Shown in pieces: positions 18,901-31,637 of a stretch of 64,000 nucleotides of DNA. The notes beneath the pieces were generated by a model, which saw only the letters and a list, made by a program, of their open reading frames with translations, did not search any database and had not been told where the DNA came from. Numbering within the stretch: position 1 is the first letter of the stretch; each line of letters starts with the position of its first letter. The translations under genes were made by a program, and so were the position numbers. Origin of the DNA: Protonemura montana (Eukaryota > Arthropoda > Insecta > Plecoptera > Nemouridae); the NCBI GenBank assembly GCA_947568835.1, contig OX387602.1:11645021-11709020 (forward strand). The letters are read 5' to 3'.

Positions 18901-21247
18901 AATTCTTGTGCATTTTGACGGCTGGGATGATGTTTACGATTACTGGGCGGAACCAACGTCGTCCTATATCCACCCAGTCGGTTGGTGTGAAAAATACAAG
19001 CATTCTCTCAGTCCTCCAAACAGTAAGTGCAAAAAAAAATCTATTATGCTGTTAATCCAAGAGGACATGTTACCAATTAAGATAGTGCATCGATAGTGCA
19101 CATTTGCATTAGAAGGGTCTTAATTCTAAGGTGGTACCACAGAGTGGTACAATTAAGTCTAAACCTTTTTGTGTCAAATAGGAAAAAATAATTGTGCCTA
19201 AACATAGTGAGCCCAGCCAAGATTTTTTTCTTTTGATTTCATGCTACCCAAGTGATGGAAAAGATTCCATCGTCTCTTCACTGACGCTGTAGAAAAAAAA
19301 AAATTAACTCGTTTTCTTTTCTAGATTTTGTTGGGGAGAATTTCAACTGGGACCAATACCTGAAGGACAGCAAGTCTTCAGCCGCCCCGGCAAGAGCGTT
19401 CAAGCCGCCTCTAGGGACTTTCCGGCGCGGAATGCGTCTCGAGTGCGTAGACAAGCGAGCGCCCTGGCGTGTACGTGTGGCAACTGTTGATGACATACGA
19501 GAGCACGAGATACGCATCAAGTTTGATGGCTGGTCAGACGTGTACAGTTACTGGATCGACAGAGACAGTCCAGATATCTTTCCAATGAGCTGGTGTCATA
19601 CCACGGGACATTTCTTGAGCATCCCACCAGGTTTGTTATAGAACTATGTGATAGAACTGTGATACTTGTGTATTTCTTTATATTTGGTTGAGTATTTCTA
19701 GTGTTTGTTACAAGATAATGAAGATAAAGTAGCCAAGGGAATTTTACTGAGCTGGGAGGTTTGGTGTACATTAGGCTAGACGCTTTCTTCGTAATGAGAT
19801 GTTGCAAGACTTTCTTTGAAAGTTTTAAATCACATTTTGTTAACTGCAATTCAAAACCTCTAAAATTGGGTGTTGCAATGTACAATTTAACTATGATAAA
19901 TTATTATTATATAAATTATAATTATAAATAATCAGACAAAAATATAATATATATTATAATTAAAACACAAGTTATAGTACATAGTAATCTTATAACCACG
20001 TACGTCCTAGGGATTCAGCTCGTGTGCTCATTATCTTGGTTAACTTTTTTTCAGTTGATATGGATGCAGAATGCCCAACAATTAACTGCTCTGGTCGAGG
20101 CCATGCACTGGAGGCCGAAGTTTCTTTCAAACATACAGTGCCTGATTGCCCATATGATCCAGAAAACCTGAAAATCAAGATTGAACTTGATGACAGACTC
20201 ACAAGCAAATCAAGCGAAACAAATAGAGATGAAACACCTTCGGGGTATGAAACTTTTAATATTCTTTCTGAACAAATCATGCATATTATACCGTAGAGTG
20301 CAAGGTACCTTGCAGGTACTGGCCCTACTCTTAGCTTAAGATTGTCACACACTAAATGTTTTTTTGGTTTTCATTTTATCTATTATTTCTTAGCTCAATT
20401 TCTCCCGACGGCATCCAACCATCAAAGCCAAAGTGGCGTTCTCTCATGCCACTTACGCCTCTGGAAAAGTATGTTATTTTTTATTTGTTTTTGTTTATTG
20501 CTGGTAAGAATTAATTCACTTGTTGTACTTATGGTTTTCCAAACCCTGCTAGTGTCTTAGAGTGCCAAATTCTCCAATGAACCGTTGTTTCTGTTATTCA
20601 CATAAATATCACAGATATTCGTGATATAATATGTGACGTAGTCATAGTCAACCAAATGCTAATATTCAGATGACTTTATCACAAATTTCTTTTTCAGGTC
20701 TCCTTCTCCGACTGCAGAGTTTAAAAGTTCACCTGGCCGTCCAGCTAAAAAAGCAAAACTAGAGGAGAGATCTGAGTTAGGCGTAGATGCCGACTGGCTC
20801 CCAAAATATGAAGAAAGCCGAGAGCGACGTAGAAAAAAGAAAGCGCTTAAACAAGCAGCAATTGCAAAGCGCAATAGTATGCTGGACCAAGTACGCAATG
20901 AACTGCACAGCGCAGTCATGAATCCTGGCTACGATCCCAAGCAAGATACAAATTATCATCTTTTGTGGTCTAAACATTCGGCACCATTAAACACGTTTGT
21001 GGAAGCTGCCTCTCAGGCGGACTTAAGAGTTTGGGACTTGGAACTAGTTTATAGGTTTGTTGCTTCGATTCCTGGGTGCAAATCGCATGCACGATACTTC
21101 GTAGATAACTTCATTGATGGAGAAGCTTTGTCCATGATAACGCAACAAGATCTTGTTGAACATGTGGGACTAAAACTTGGTCCTGCGATAAAATTGTACA
21201 ACAGCGTTGTGTTGTTGCGAGAAAAAGTAAAGAATGGTGTAAGTTAA
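15993..21247 (+). CDS. l(3)mbt: L(3)mbt-like chromatin reader (3 MBT repeats, SAM)
   Basis: Eight coding exons: 15993-16623, 16709-16819, 16921-18638, 18794-19022, 19325-19630, 20055-20244, 20394-20468, 20698-21247. All joins keep frame and give 1269 aa. The first ~570 residues are a long charged, low-similarity region. An FCS-type zinc finger follows (Cys578, Cys581, Cys596, Cys600), then a Lys/Ala/Asp repeat (KADKADKADK). Three MBT repeats span about residues 690-1000, a C2HC finger about 1003-1035 (CPTINCSGRGH...H...C), and a C-terminal SAM domain about 1196-1262. In MBT2 the residues matching the L3MBTL1 methyl-lysine cage are all present: Asp837, Asn840, Phe861, Trp864, Tyr868. Family members bind mono/dimethyl-lysine on histones, compact chromatin and repress transcription in the nucleus. 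A splice acceptor at 15983-15984, 8 bases before the ATG, implies an upstream non-coding exon. It is convergent with the TBC1D9 homologue. Confidence 0.95.
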
Positions 21248-23206
21248 GTGTTGTATTCTTATAAGAAAAGGTCAAGACAAGTCGAAGTTTGTTACTTTGG
21301 TTAATCAATGTGCTGTACAAATTTTGTTAGATCATTGTAAATAATATTTTATTCATTAAAATATACTAATCAAAGTCTGTTAGTTTAAATATTCTGTAAC
21401 TGTGGTTTTCAAGGCCTAATCCAAACTGATGAGTAAATAATCACAAAATTAATATCTTTTTGTTACTTGTATTTTTCAAGTAGAGCTCTTTCTGTATGGT
21501 AGGTACCTATTGATGTACCTACTTATTCCTCCTTTAGATTCATGTATATTTAGTGTTAAGTTTGTTTCATCTACTTGTACCAAAATATGTCCACATACAC
21601 CTTTTTTTACTTTATTTTTGTCTTTTGCAAAAAGTTGTAATACAGGTAGGTTTATCTTGGGTTTTGATGCCCCAAGGAAATTTAAACCAGGAGTCTTTTC
21701 TTTTTTACATGTATATTGAAAGTTAAATCATGATGTGTAACATTATTAACGAGCCCAAAAATGGAAAGATTTGTATGCATCAATTAAGCACAAGTAAAAC
21801 AGCAGAAAATAGCCAATTTGGCAGTGAATGTAAGCAAAAAGTGTTGATACTTACCCAATGTTTTGTAACTATTTATCATAAGCAAAAGTTGTAATTGTGT
21901 CTAACTCCTATCCAAGTCGAAAGCACTGCTGATTCATATTCTTTATATTGTGTGTATAGCAATCATTTGCATCGTTGATTTTAATGGGGAGCGGAAATTC
22001 AAGGCCCTAAACGAGAATTTGTGAAGACTGTCAACCAAGTACCTTTTTCTCAACGTCAGTGAACAAGTTCTTTTTTCTTAGCTTTTATTTTGATTTGCAT
22101 ATTATTAAGAATATATGTATATTTAATATCCACTTAATTATGACATTTTTTTTCTGCATTTCAGTACACACTTACAAAAATTTACTAAACTAAAAAAACT
22201 ATATAAGTTGTAACAGGATGTTAATTAACACCGTATACCTATGCAATATTATTATATTTATAAGTACCAATTAATTAGATGTATTTACCATGTACTAAAT
22301 AAAATTTTGCCAATAAAATTGACAAGTTGATGGAGTGTTTTTTTTTAAATATTTTTTACCGAGTAGGATGGGAATTGATTCGAGGTAGGTAGTACCTTGT
22401 CAGACAAGCAGACTTTTGACACTTTTGCAGGTCTTGGCATGTGAAAACCTGAGATTAGGAGTACAAATTATGCTGCATAATTATAATAAGTGTATAATCG
22501 GTATAATCAAGGATGAGCATGCAAATTTTATGCAAAATCAATTATTCGTTATCACCCCGTAAGGAATTCTTAATTTTACTACACTTTTTTATGGCATGGC
22601 CTTGCTGAGAATTATTTTTGAAGATTCATTGACCCCAATGCTGCTTAGGTCTTTACCTCGCACCTAGGTATTTACATGGAAAAGAGAGGAATCTATGCAA
22701 AAATAGCTGAAAAGACTTCATTTGTTTGAAACATGTTTGATACGGTACTGTTTGCTTTGATAGTTTTATTTTGATTATGCCTTGTACATTTCTTTTAGGT
22801 AGGTAATTAATTAGCAACTTGCCAAATAACAAACTTGACTAATATAGCATTTATAAAGAATAAAACTGGGAAACGTCCACTAAGAATGATAAAATACTCT
22901 CCAATTAATTTCACAGCTATTGGTACATACATATATGCATAATTGATAACATGAAACTAGTCCAAACTATTCAATTTGAGCAATGACGTCGTATTAGCCG
23001 CACTAGCTTCAATCCCCTGATTCTCTAGCAATTTTCTTTTTATATTTAAATACTATCATAATTTATAAGTCATCAGTCATAACTTCCCAAAAAATTTAAA
23101 TATTCTAAACATTTGTCTAAAGTGCCCTTGCACATAAATTTGATTATTACTTCTGATAATCTTGTTTCAAAATATCATCAGCAGCCTGTGTGAATATTTG
23201 ATTTGC
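21248..23206. other. Convergent 3' flanks of l(3)mbt and TBC1D9
   Basis: AT-rich, no coding exon. On the plus strand, ATTAAA near 21356 and AATAAA at 22298-22303 and 22312-22317 are candidate poly(A) signals for l(3)mbt. On the minus strand, AATAAA (plus TTTATT 22765-22770) could serve TBC1D9. If the distal plus-strand signals are used, the two transcripts end within about 450 bases of each other without overlap. Confidence 0.45.
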
Positions 23207-26200
23207 TCAGGCATTAACATAAGCAGTGTCGGATAAACTATACATCCGGCTGAATCTCTGCCGTCGAAGTTTCCCGATACTATCTGATAACGAAGTTTTC
23301 TGTCCAAAGAAGTCAACAATCGGACCTCCCGTTAACGCAGTTGCTAGAAACTGTTCTACTGTAATCGACCAGTCTGGATCGGGTCCATTTCCGTTCTTGT
23401 CTGGAGAGCTCTCTGCCTGAGACGATTCAGCCACTGGAGAATCAGGCGACTTTGTGGCACCGTCAGACAGAAAGCTATCAGTAGATTCGTCTCGTCCTTT
23501 GTAAAACTTTTTTCCAACGTCTCCCAGTTGAAGTAACAAAGTTCCTATGGGAAAAAAATATTCATAGGATCATATGATCAAAATGTATTATGCATGCTTA
23601 GGTCAGCAATGCTGCAAAATCTACTGTCACAACTTAGAAAACCAAACAACGGGAACAGCGGGAATATCATAGGAAATATCACTTATCACAAAGTGGTCAT
23701 TGGTGGAAAGGAAGGAAGAAGCAGAACAAGTAGCTTACAAGAAGCAGAAACTAACATTTTGAGAAGTATAACACATATTACAAGATGGGGAAGATTCAAA
23801 ACAAAACAATAAGCAATGAGATAGGAGTGGAAAGTCTTGGATTTACGTTGGGTAGGAAGAGATTTTGTTGGTATGGTAAATTGAAGATGATCCCTGAGAA
23901 ATAATTCCAAGACAGGAATTTGAGGCTACAATTGTGGGAAGGAGGGTTGGGAGACCAACAGAAATGGAATGGAGTAATTAAGGGTGTTGTGGAAGAGGAA
24001 ATGTAATGCGGAAAAAAGTGCAAACTATGAACTTTTTAGAGGAATTTTTGCCAAAATGAAAAGGAGAAGAGAATTATGAAGAAGAAGATGGGTAAAGTGA
24101 AGCAGCTGGCCGGTTTCAAATATTTTTAAATAAGCCATACATGTTTGAATGTCTGTTCATCAATGATACATGATTATGAAGGGAATGAATGATGGATGAA
24201 CAATATCAGTCAGGACCAGCTTACCTATTGTAGCAATTGAATGGAAAACTTCTTGATCTTCTGGCTGTGCTTGGAAAAGATCATATAGCGTTTTCCAGAG
24301 CATAATGAAATGGGGTTGTGACATTCGTGGCACGGCTTTTAGATCTGTTCGGCTGTCACGACACTCAACAAGAGATCGAAGGCTACTCATGCTGCGAACT
24401 TCCCAAGACTGTTCTCCTAAAATCAAAACAATATGCATCAATACAATCTATGGTCAGAGGCCTCGGCCTCTTCCCCCTTTGAGGGGATCCCTTATCCCAC
24501 CCCGTGAAAGCTGGAATATATGTGCCCGGATAGCTCAGTTGGTAGAGCCCTGGGTTGGGAGGTCCCCCGTTTGTATCCCGGCTGGGTTGCACATTTTTTC
24601 AGTCTAGCTTCCTTTCCATCATTTGCTTGCTGGTTTCAGCTCCCTAGTGGAAATGCCAGAAAAACCAAAAACCCAGCAAAAGTGTAACTATTTAAAAATT
24701 TGAAGCCTGTGATTATATATATAATTTTTTTTTTTTTTAATTAGTCTAACATGTTTTTGGGGACCAATGCTTCAGATTTTCAAAATAAAGGCTTATCTAC
24801 AATCAACAGAGACGTTAATTCGACTTTAAAAAATGTTAAAATTACATGATCTGCCTTAAGTTTGATACATTCAAAACATAGAGCCGCACTGTAAGCCAAT
24901 AAAATCTCCAGTGTTTCCAAGGAGGTGAGAAACCCATTGACTTATTTCCTACCCTAATTTGAATAGTTTTTTAAATAGGTGAATCTGAATGGCTCTAGCT
25001 TACAAAAAAAATGTAGCATAAAGCAAAGAGTTTAGGCTGGTCAACTTCATGTTTATGTTGATTCTGATATTTGTTGTGGTTAGTATTACAAATATCCAAT
25101 TGGCAAAGTTTATGTTTATTGCTATGTTGTATTGCATCCATATTTTTTCTGGAGGATCAAGGTAACAAAATCCTATTTTGTTCTGTTCTGTTATCCTATC
25201 CTGGTTTGTAAAAACTGTTTCAGTAACTAAACAAATATTTTTTAATGCACTTTTTTTGGAAAATTCATTATAAAAATGGACTGGGTACAACTAATAAGGG
25301 AGGCTTTACAAAATGGTTGACACGAGTATTTTTTCTGCGTAGTTTGGTAGTGTTAACAGATTGAAGAAATTTGGGATCCACAGCTGCTACGAAAAATCTG
25401 ATTTTTTTTCTCTGTAAAACACCCGAAAAACGCCTTGAACAGTCTCTTTAAAAACGCGTGTATAGGTAAGACAAATAATATTTCTGATTTTGAATAGTGT
25501 CTATATGTGAGTGATGAGTTGCCTAGTTTTTGTTTTGTTGCTATCGAACAAGTGGTGTGGCCGATTAGTTGTATCCAGTAAACCTAGAAATAAACCTTAG
25601 TAAGCACCCGATACAACAGCCTTTTTGTAATGTTTGTGGCTATGTTTATTGTAGATGAGCCTTTAGGGTGCAAGAATGTAGACATAATCCTCCTTCAAGG
25701 GAAGGTACAATCCTTCAACAGAATGATATGCTTCCAACATTTCCAAGACTACTTGAATAGACAAGTAAAGATTACCAGAGTTCTACCAGATTCTTTTATG
25801 CACTGATGTGTCTTACGTTGGAATGTGCGTTGCCCACTGCTGGAAGTGCTTTGCACCCTCTCATCAGTCATTAGATTAGTAGGAAACTTGACGTCCAGAG
25901 GACTGGATGCTGACTCGAGAGAGGACAGACTTTCATCCATGCTGCTGAAGAAGTCTGTTGCTTCTGCTGCTACTTCTGCACCAGTTTCTACAATCAAATG
26001 AAAAGAAATATATAATAACATTTATAAGACCTCAAAATTTCTCGTATTTGAAAATTAATTAGCAATACAAATAAAAGTGTTCTTCCAGCTAGGATTTGAA
26101 TGAAAACTTTGTAGACAATGGTACTTTAAGCATTAAATCTGATTTACGAAAACAATAACCACATTTTAATTTTCTTTCATATCTCTTAAGATGACAGAGT

Positions 26201-29200
26201 AAAAGTACCAAAATGGTGATTAAAAATGATAAAATTACAAAGCAAACAATTAGTTAACATTTCAAATTCGTGCCAGCCTTGTTGCCACATTTGGTGATGC
26301 AGACACCTAATCAATAAAAGTAATCTAATTTTATAAAAATTAATCTACAGAACACAGTGTGGACAGGAAGAATGAACACCTTCTTATGTTAAGACATTGT
26401 TAGTAAAATACACGTGGTTTTACACTGTGTGGTTTGTTGTTTTGTCCACTTTTTGAAAAATCCCATTAATCTTAATTTTAAAGTATTTTGGAAATTTTTT
26501 AAGATGTAATTCTTAATTTAATGTTGTTCTCAAATAGAAGGATTGAACATTTATGTGGGTCCTTTTTTGCTTATTTGAAGACCTGTGAATTCCACACTTC
26601 TGATCAAAGCGTTCCTTTAAACACACTGACCTGAATCTGTTGGCGATTGAATTTCTGCCGTAGGGAGAAGAGGAGGCAAATGAAGCGTGTACAAAAGCTT
26701 CAGCTTTTGAGTTGGTTCGGCAGTACATGTCATGCCTAGTGCTGCAGACAGTTCGCGGAAGTTCAGAAGACCATCAATATTGCGGTCCATGAGCTGTGAA
26801 AGAGTGATAATTCGTTTCATTGAGGCATGCTATTGAAAATAAAAATTCAGCACATCATTTAAGCGTACTAAAAAAAATACACAATATAAGAAACTCCGGT
26901 GACAGTAGCCAATGGTTAAGGGGGTCGTTTTCTAAAAGATGATGCAGATACCACAAAAAAAGTATATAGTACTTTACTACCGTCACGCTAATTTAAAACT
27001 GACTTTGCCAGAAATGGCTGCCAAATGACTTCTTTACCGACAAAAATGGAGGATGCTCATTAATAACCTTTGTTTTGAGCATTAAGAAATTTAATTTAAT
27101 TGTTTCTCACAGATTGCTTGCATTTGAGATTGGTTTATACTCAATTAATATTTATTAATGCTTAACTAAACGATTAAAATACATGTATTAATATTTCTAG
27201 TTGTAATTATTAATTGTAGAGGTTGATGACAAAAAATGCACCAAGGGCCGTCGGGTAGCACCTACCGTTACCACGTGTTGATGGCCATTTGCTCAGCAGA
27301 AAGTTTGACTATACCTATACATCATATTACCAAAAAATATAAACAATCAGCCTTACCCTAAACAGTCTGGCAGACAGCGCCTCTGCTTGTGTTCCTTTTC
27401 CCCAGGGGGAAAGCGCAACAAAAATCATCTTGAACAACTCAAAGTCTACGCTGTAAGCCTCGTAAGGAGGAAGAGCGGGATCATATTTCTCAGAAATTAC
27501 TCTCCGTTGGCTCAATAACTCTTCCTTCACTAGCACCAAAAGATCTTGAAGCTCTTCCACATCAAAGAATCCATCAGCTAAGACACTACGTATGATGTTG
27601 CGTCCGACACCATCTTCTAGCTGCTGGACAACTCGCAGTCGATACTTCAGTCGAAGCCGCTCTATTCCGCCCGAAGTGAGAAACCCATAGTTCTTATATG
27701 ACTCGTATATGAGAGTCTGTACGGAAATGCTCTGTAAAAAATGACCTAATTATTCACTGCTTAATTTTGGCTGATGTCAAGGTAATTTAGTTTCAGCTTG
27801 GAGTCTTGTCAAACACATGACTTGATGTACAAGGCATACATTTCAAACATTATTACATGGCATTCATTACAAACATTTCATTAAGGGCAAACCTTGTGCA
27901 CTTCTCCACCGCCTTCCTTGTGACAAGCGATCGCTCGTCCCTCCTCGTTGTAAACCCCTCCCAAGTAGTCGGAAAGCAGTTGCATTGCTTCACCGTCGTC
28001 TCGGCATGCCAACAATTTCTCTTGGTTTGCTTCCAGCACAGTCAAAGCTACTTGGAAGATCACTTTCGCTCCGTCGTAGAAGAAACAGTCCATGATGTTC
28101 ACTGCACTCTCGTAAGGCATCACACTGCAAAGTTGATAATTTATTTAGAATATTCATTTAAATCTTAGAAAAATAAAACAAAATTGAATAGGGAATATAA
28201 AGGTTAAAATAAGCATGCCTTTTAATGTGTGCACATTGCATGCTAAATATCCCAAGAAGGTGATTCATGAATCATGATACAAAAAAAATAAATGATAATA
28301 ATAATATTTCAATACCAAATATAAACATATTTAATTTAATTCCCATCCAACAGAGCAAATAAAGTGTATAGAATGAGGATGTACGTTCAGAAACAGAGTG
28401 TATATTTTTGAAAACAGATCAGTTAACACATTTATTTGATGGGTAATCAAATTAATGGATTGGATTTTCTTGCTGTGCTCACTCAAAAAAAAAAGTCAGT
28501 ACCTACCAATGCCAAATTCACAAAAAATAAATCCTGAAATTCTGCAGCTCGTTGCTTCCCAATAAATTAATGCAAATGTCAGAAATTCTACCAAAGTAAA
28601 AATAAAAGTATCAGATTGTACTGACCTGAGAAAAATGGTAAGGAACCAGGAAAGAGAGATCATGCGAATCATCCCTAGTTCGTCCAGTCGACTGTGTAGG
28701 TTTGGCAAATGTTCTGAAGTCAAGTCGTCAAGAACTCCTTGATCGACCAAAGCACCGACAACGCGAGTGTTGTAATAATCTGGCAACAAGCTCTCGCACA
28801 AGTTTGCAAGCTGCCAAAATGCTTCCTCTTCAGAGCAGTAGATCAAAAGGACGGAAGCGACTATGTTCATTGCTTGACAGTAGCCAATTTGCGGATTTCT
28901 CCATGCATAAGCGGCCAGGACTCTACGTAAAGCATCTATACCGATTTTCGATTGGAATGCAGGATGCTCTGGTAGTGATCGGTGAAGATCTCGTTCTATT
29001 TCGTCGTTGGCTGTAGATGCTTGTCCGCGAGACTGATCAACCAATGAGCGGTATAGACCTGGGTTAGTGGCGATTTCGTTGACTGCGCCCGAAAACGACA
29101 TCCAGACTTCTCGACGTAATATGTCGGGTACGCCTTGGAGGACGAGTTTTGCAACATCTGTCGTACGATACATCGAAACGCCTCGACCATAATCGGAAAA

Positions 29201-31412
29201 GTGTAATTCCCAGACTTTTTCTTTAGTTTCTCCTTTTGCGGTAGCCTCTGGTCCACAGTTTACTTTGAACAAAGTCATCAATGGTGGTTGTTGTTTCCAG
29301 ACGAGTAGATCTAGTTTCGTTTCTTCGAATTGGCTAGAGACACTGAGATTATCTCCAGCAATAGTGACTATTTTTGTTCGTGCTAAAAGCTCCGATATTT
29401 TGTCTACCAGAAACTCTCTGTCTTCGATTTGAGCAAAGAGGAAACTATTTCTGCCAATGGTCGTTATTAGGACCGACTTGTTGGCAGCGGGATTCGATGC
29501 TTGATTCTCAGTCTTCTCGACTAAGCGTATGTCTCGAAGTGGCAGCACCAAACTTACAAGACCTTTCACACGGCTTTCAAAGCAGAGGTAGTTCTGTGAG
29601 AGGAATATTCGCCCCCAAACGTGACGTTTGTTGTAAGGCGTCCATAAGGTTGAATCTGTACTGCCATCAAGTTTCTCAGACATTGGTAGACGGAATAGCA
29701 TACGGTATGTCTCGGAATGAGCTCGAGCATCCAAGTCTCGTTTTAAAAATGATGGCTTCTTCGGAACATTTTTGCTAAGCTTGTTCAGTAAATCTCTGTC
29801 TTCATTAAAGCCTCCACCTTCATCAATTAACCTGATAAGCATAACATGAGTAATTAGGTACTAATTGCTGGTGATTTGACATGTAAATCTGCAAATACCA
29901 CAGACAAGTACAGACCAGCATAGAAGTGATACAATAAGCAATTGCAATGCAACAAACAACCTTCACCCGTTTGTCAACAAGACGACTGGAAAGCTCGGTG
30001 GTTAACAAGCTTGCAGAAATCGGTTTGGCAGATTGCAGATTGTAGATTTAAATAGCTTATTTTTTTAATTTCTTTGTTCATCATTTAATAGTTGAACTAG
30101 CTGGACTAATTAACTCTTTTTTGTGTTTACAATTTAATTCCAAAATGTGCTAGCATATTATCTTGTGCTGTCCGACCCCAGTTCCAGTCATCTTGCTACA
30201 AAGTAGTTTTTAAATGGGCTTTCACATGGGCTCAATCAGAATTTAAATTTTCAGAGCAGACATAAAACTGCAGACAGTGCATATGTAATTAAAATATTTC
30301 AGGATACGTGGAAACTACGTACTGTTTCATGGCCAAGTTTGTTAGTTGTTCCACAAGCGTAAAGGTCTCCTGTTTGTGAAGAAACATGGAGAATTGATGC
30401 TGTTTTTCCCGCGTTGCAATTCTTATGGAATCCGGAAACAGTAGGCTATTGGTTTTGTCAAGTTCGGTAACATCGGTCCATCTAACGATCAACTTTGTCT
30501 CCTTTCCAAGAATGTATGCATAGAAGCAGAGATGGTTCATTGACAAATAGAGCCAACCCTGCCGAGGCATCCGCCCTTTCCAATAGCTGCACGAATAGTA
30601 ATTGACAAGTTTTTCTTCAGGGGGCATGTGGAAGAGCCGATGAAACTTAGAAGACACGGTTTTGAATGATTTTGTATCTTCGTCTAGAAATAACAAAAAA
30701 ACGTTGCAAGACTGTGCTGAACATAGGAGAGTACAATCATGGAAAATGGTTAATATGGCCATGTAAATTATTGACGTGTATTTGCATTACATGTAATAAA
30801 ATAGTCATACCGTCTGGCTCCAGATTATCTACTGCATTGGTAGCAATAAGAGACTGAATTTTACAACACACAAATTCAGTGACATCATCCTCGCTGTCAA
30901 AACTGTTCAGAGTGTCATAAAGATTCCTCTGAAGCCACAGCCAGTCCTGTTCAATCTCCTTCAGCGTTGTTGCGCAAGAAATTGCTGGAAGCAAAAGGTC
31001 ATGAGGTTTGAAGTTGGTATTTGTCAACTGCTGGGGCAGTACCTGGCCATACAAATAATTATTCTGAAAATTGTTATGAACTAACAGTAATACACTTCCG
31101 ATGTTGGTGTCATATGAAGAATTCGAAAAGGGGGAGGTTTCGTATCAAAAACGCTGTCCAAGGTGCCAACGAGTAGCGCTGATAGACCTCTAGATTTCCC
31201 ATGGCCTTTCCGTCTTTGCAATACAAAGTAAACGTTCGCTTGTTCCGTAGACCTGGAGAAAAATCACCTTTGACACTGACAACTTATCAACAGATAACGC
31301 CTCCATACAGTCATGTTTATTTTCATTAAACTGGTACGTAGCAATAGGACAAAGCAAAACTAACTTACCACAACGCATTTGCGAGTAACACTTCTTGAGG
31401 TTTTAACCACAT
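23207..31412 (-). CDS. TBC1D9: TBC1D9/TBC1D8-family Rab GTPase-activating protein
   Basis: Eleven coding exons on the minus strand: 31412-31369, 31252-31086, 30984-30811, 30683-30323, 29831-28626, 28124-27893, 27731-27357, 26793-26631, 25987-25787, 24416-24225, 23544-23207. All joins keep frame; the product is 1150 aa, in the family's size range. The start [15 protein letters not shown] is the typical N-terminus. Domains in order: GRAM1 (about 142-209), GRAM2 (about 291-358), a Rab-GAP TBC domain (about 482-700), an EF-hand loop [12 protein letters not shown] just after residue 853, then a less conserved tail. The catalytic fingers are intact: IERDLHR with Arg533 and GYCQAMN with Gln568. Such proteins bind membrane lipids through GRAM domains and speed GTP hydrolysis by Rab proteins in vesicle traffic; the Rab target is unknown. 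The exon 6 donor (AAG/GTTTGC) is a weak consensus but is fixed by phase. Its start codon faces another gene 225 bp away. Confidence 0.96.
24524..24591 (+). repeat. tRNA-like SINE head, copy 2 (in TBC1D9 intron)
   Basis: The start GCCCGGATAGCTCAGTTGG and TAGAGC copy a tRNA acceptor, D-arm and A box. A degenerate B box (CGTTTGTATCCCGG) follows, then CACATTTTTTCAG. The tail matches the minus-strand element at 8019-8098. The anticodon and T stems do not pair properly, so this is a SINE rather than a tRNA gene. It lies antisense within the intron between TBC1D9 exons 9 and 10. GC-rich sequence immediately upstream may be part of the same insertion. Confidence 0.6.
26970..27330 (+). repeat. Dispersed repeat family R, copy B
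   Basis: Diverged copy within the TBC1D9 intron between exons 7 and 8. It keeps CCAAATGACTTCTTTACCGAC, ATGGAGGATGC, the CACAGATTGCTTGCATTTGAGA segment, the GCCGTCGGGTAGCACCTACC core with TTACCACGTGTTG, and GCTCAGCAGAAAG followed by GACTATACCTATA. It is opposite in orientation to the host gene. Confidence 0.75.
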
Positions 31413-31637
31413 TATTGAAGATTTCAGAATTTCGCATTTCAAGTAAGCAAATTATCTCTAAAGTAATTGTTTCTGATCATTTTGTTAATCAAATGTGGAT
31501 TACAATACACGGAGCTGTCAGAATGTCAGCCATAAATTTCAAGGTTATGTTGAACGTCAAAGTGAGAAATGAAGTCTACATAGACTTCCCGCAATACATG
31601 CCATATATGGAAGTTCCAGTTTAGTTGCAAACTAAAA
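31413..31637. promoter_or_regulatory. Compact bidirectional promoter region
   Basis: Only 225 bases lie between the TBC1D9 start codon (minus, 31412) and the start codon of the next gene (plus, 31638). Both ATGs start exons with good downstream donor sites and no acceptor is evident just before either. If both ATG exons are first exons, the transcription starts of both genes must lie here. No TATA box was recognised. Confidence 0.55.

Noticed and set aside
24524..24591. Functional tRNA gene
   Set aside because: The A box is good but the anticodon and T stems do not pair and the B box is degenerate; the sequence shares a tail with another element, so a SINE is the better call.
31190..31378. 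62-codon frame as the TBC1D9 N-terminus
   Set aside because: A different frame gives the family's typical start: ATG 31412 spliced from 31369 to 31252.
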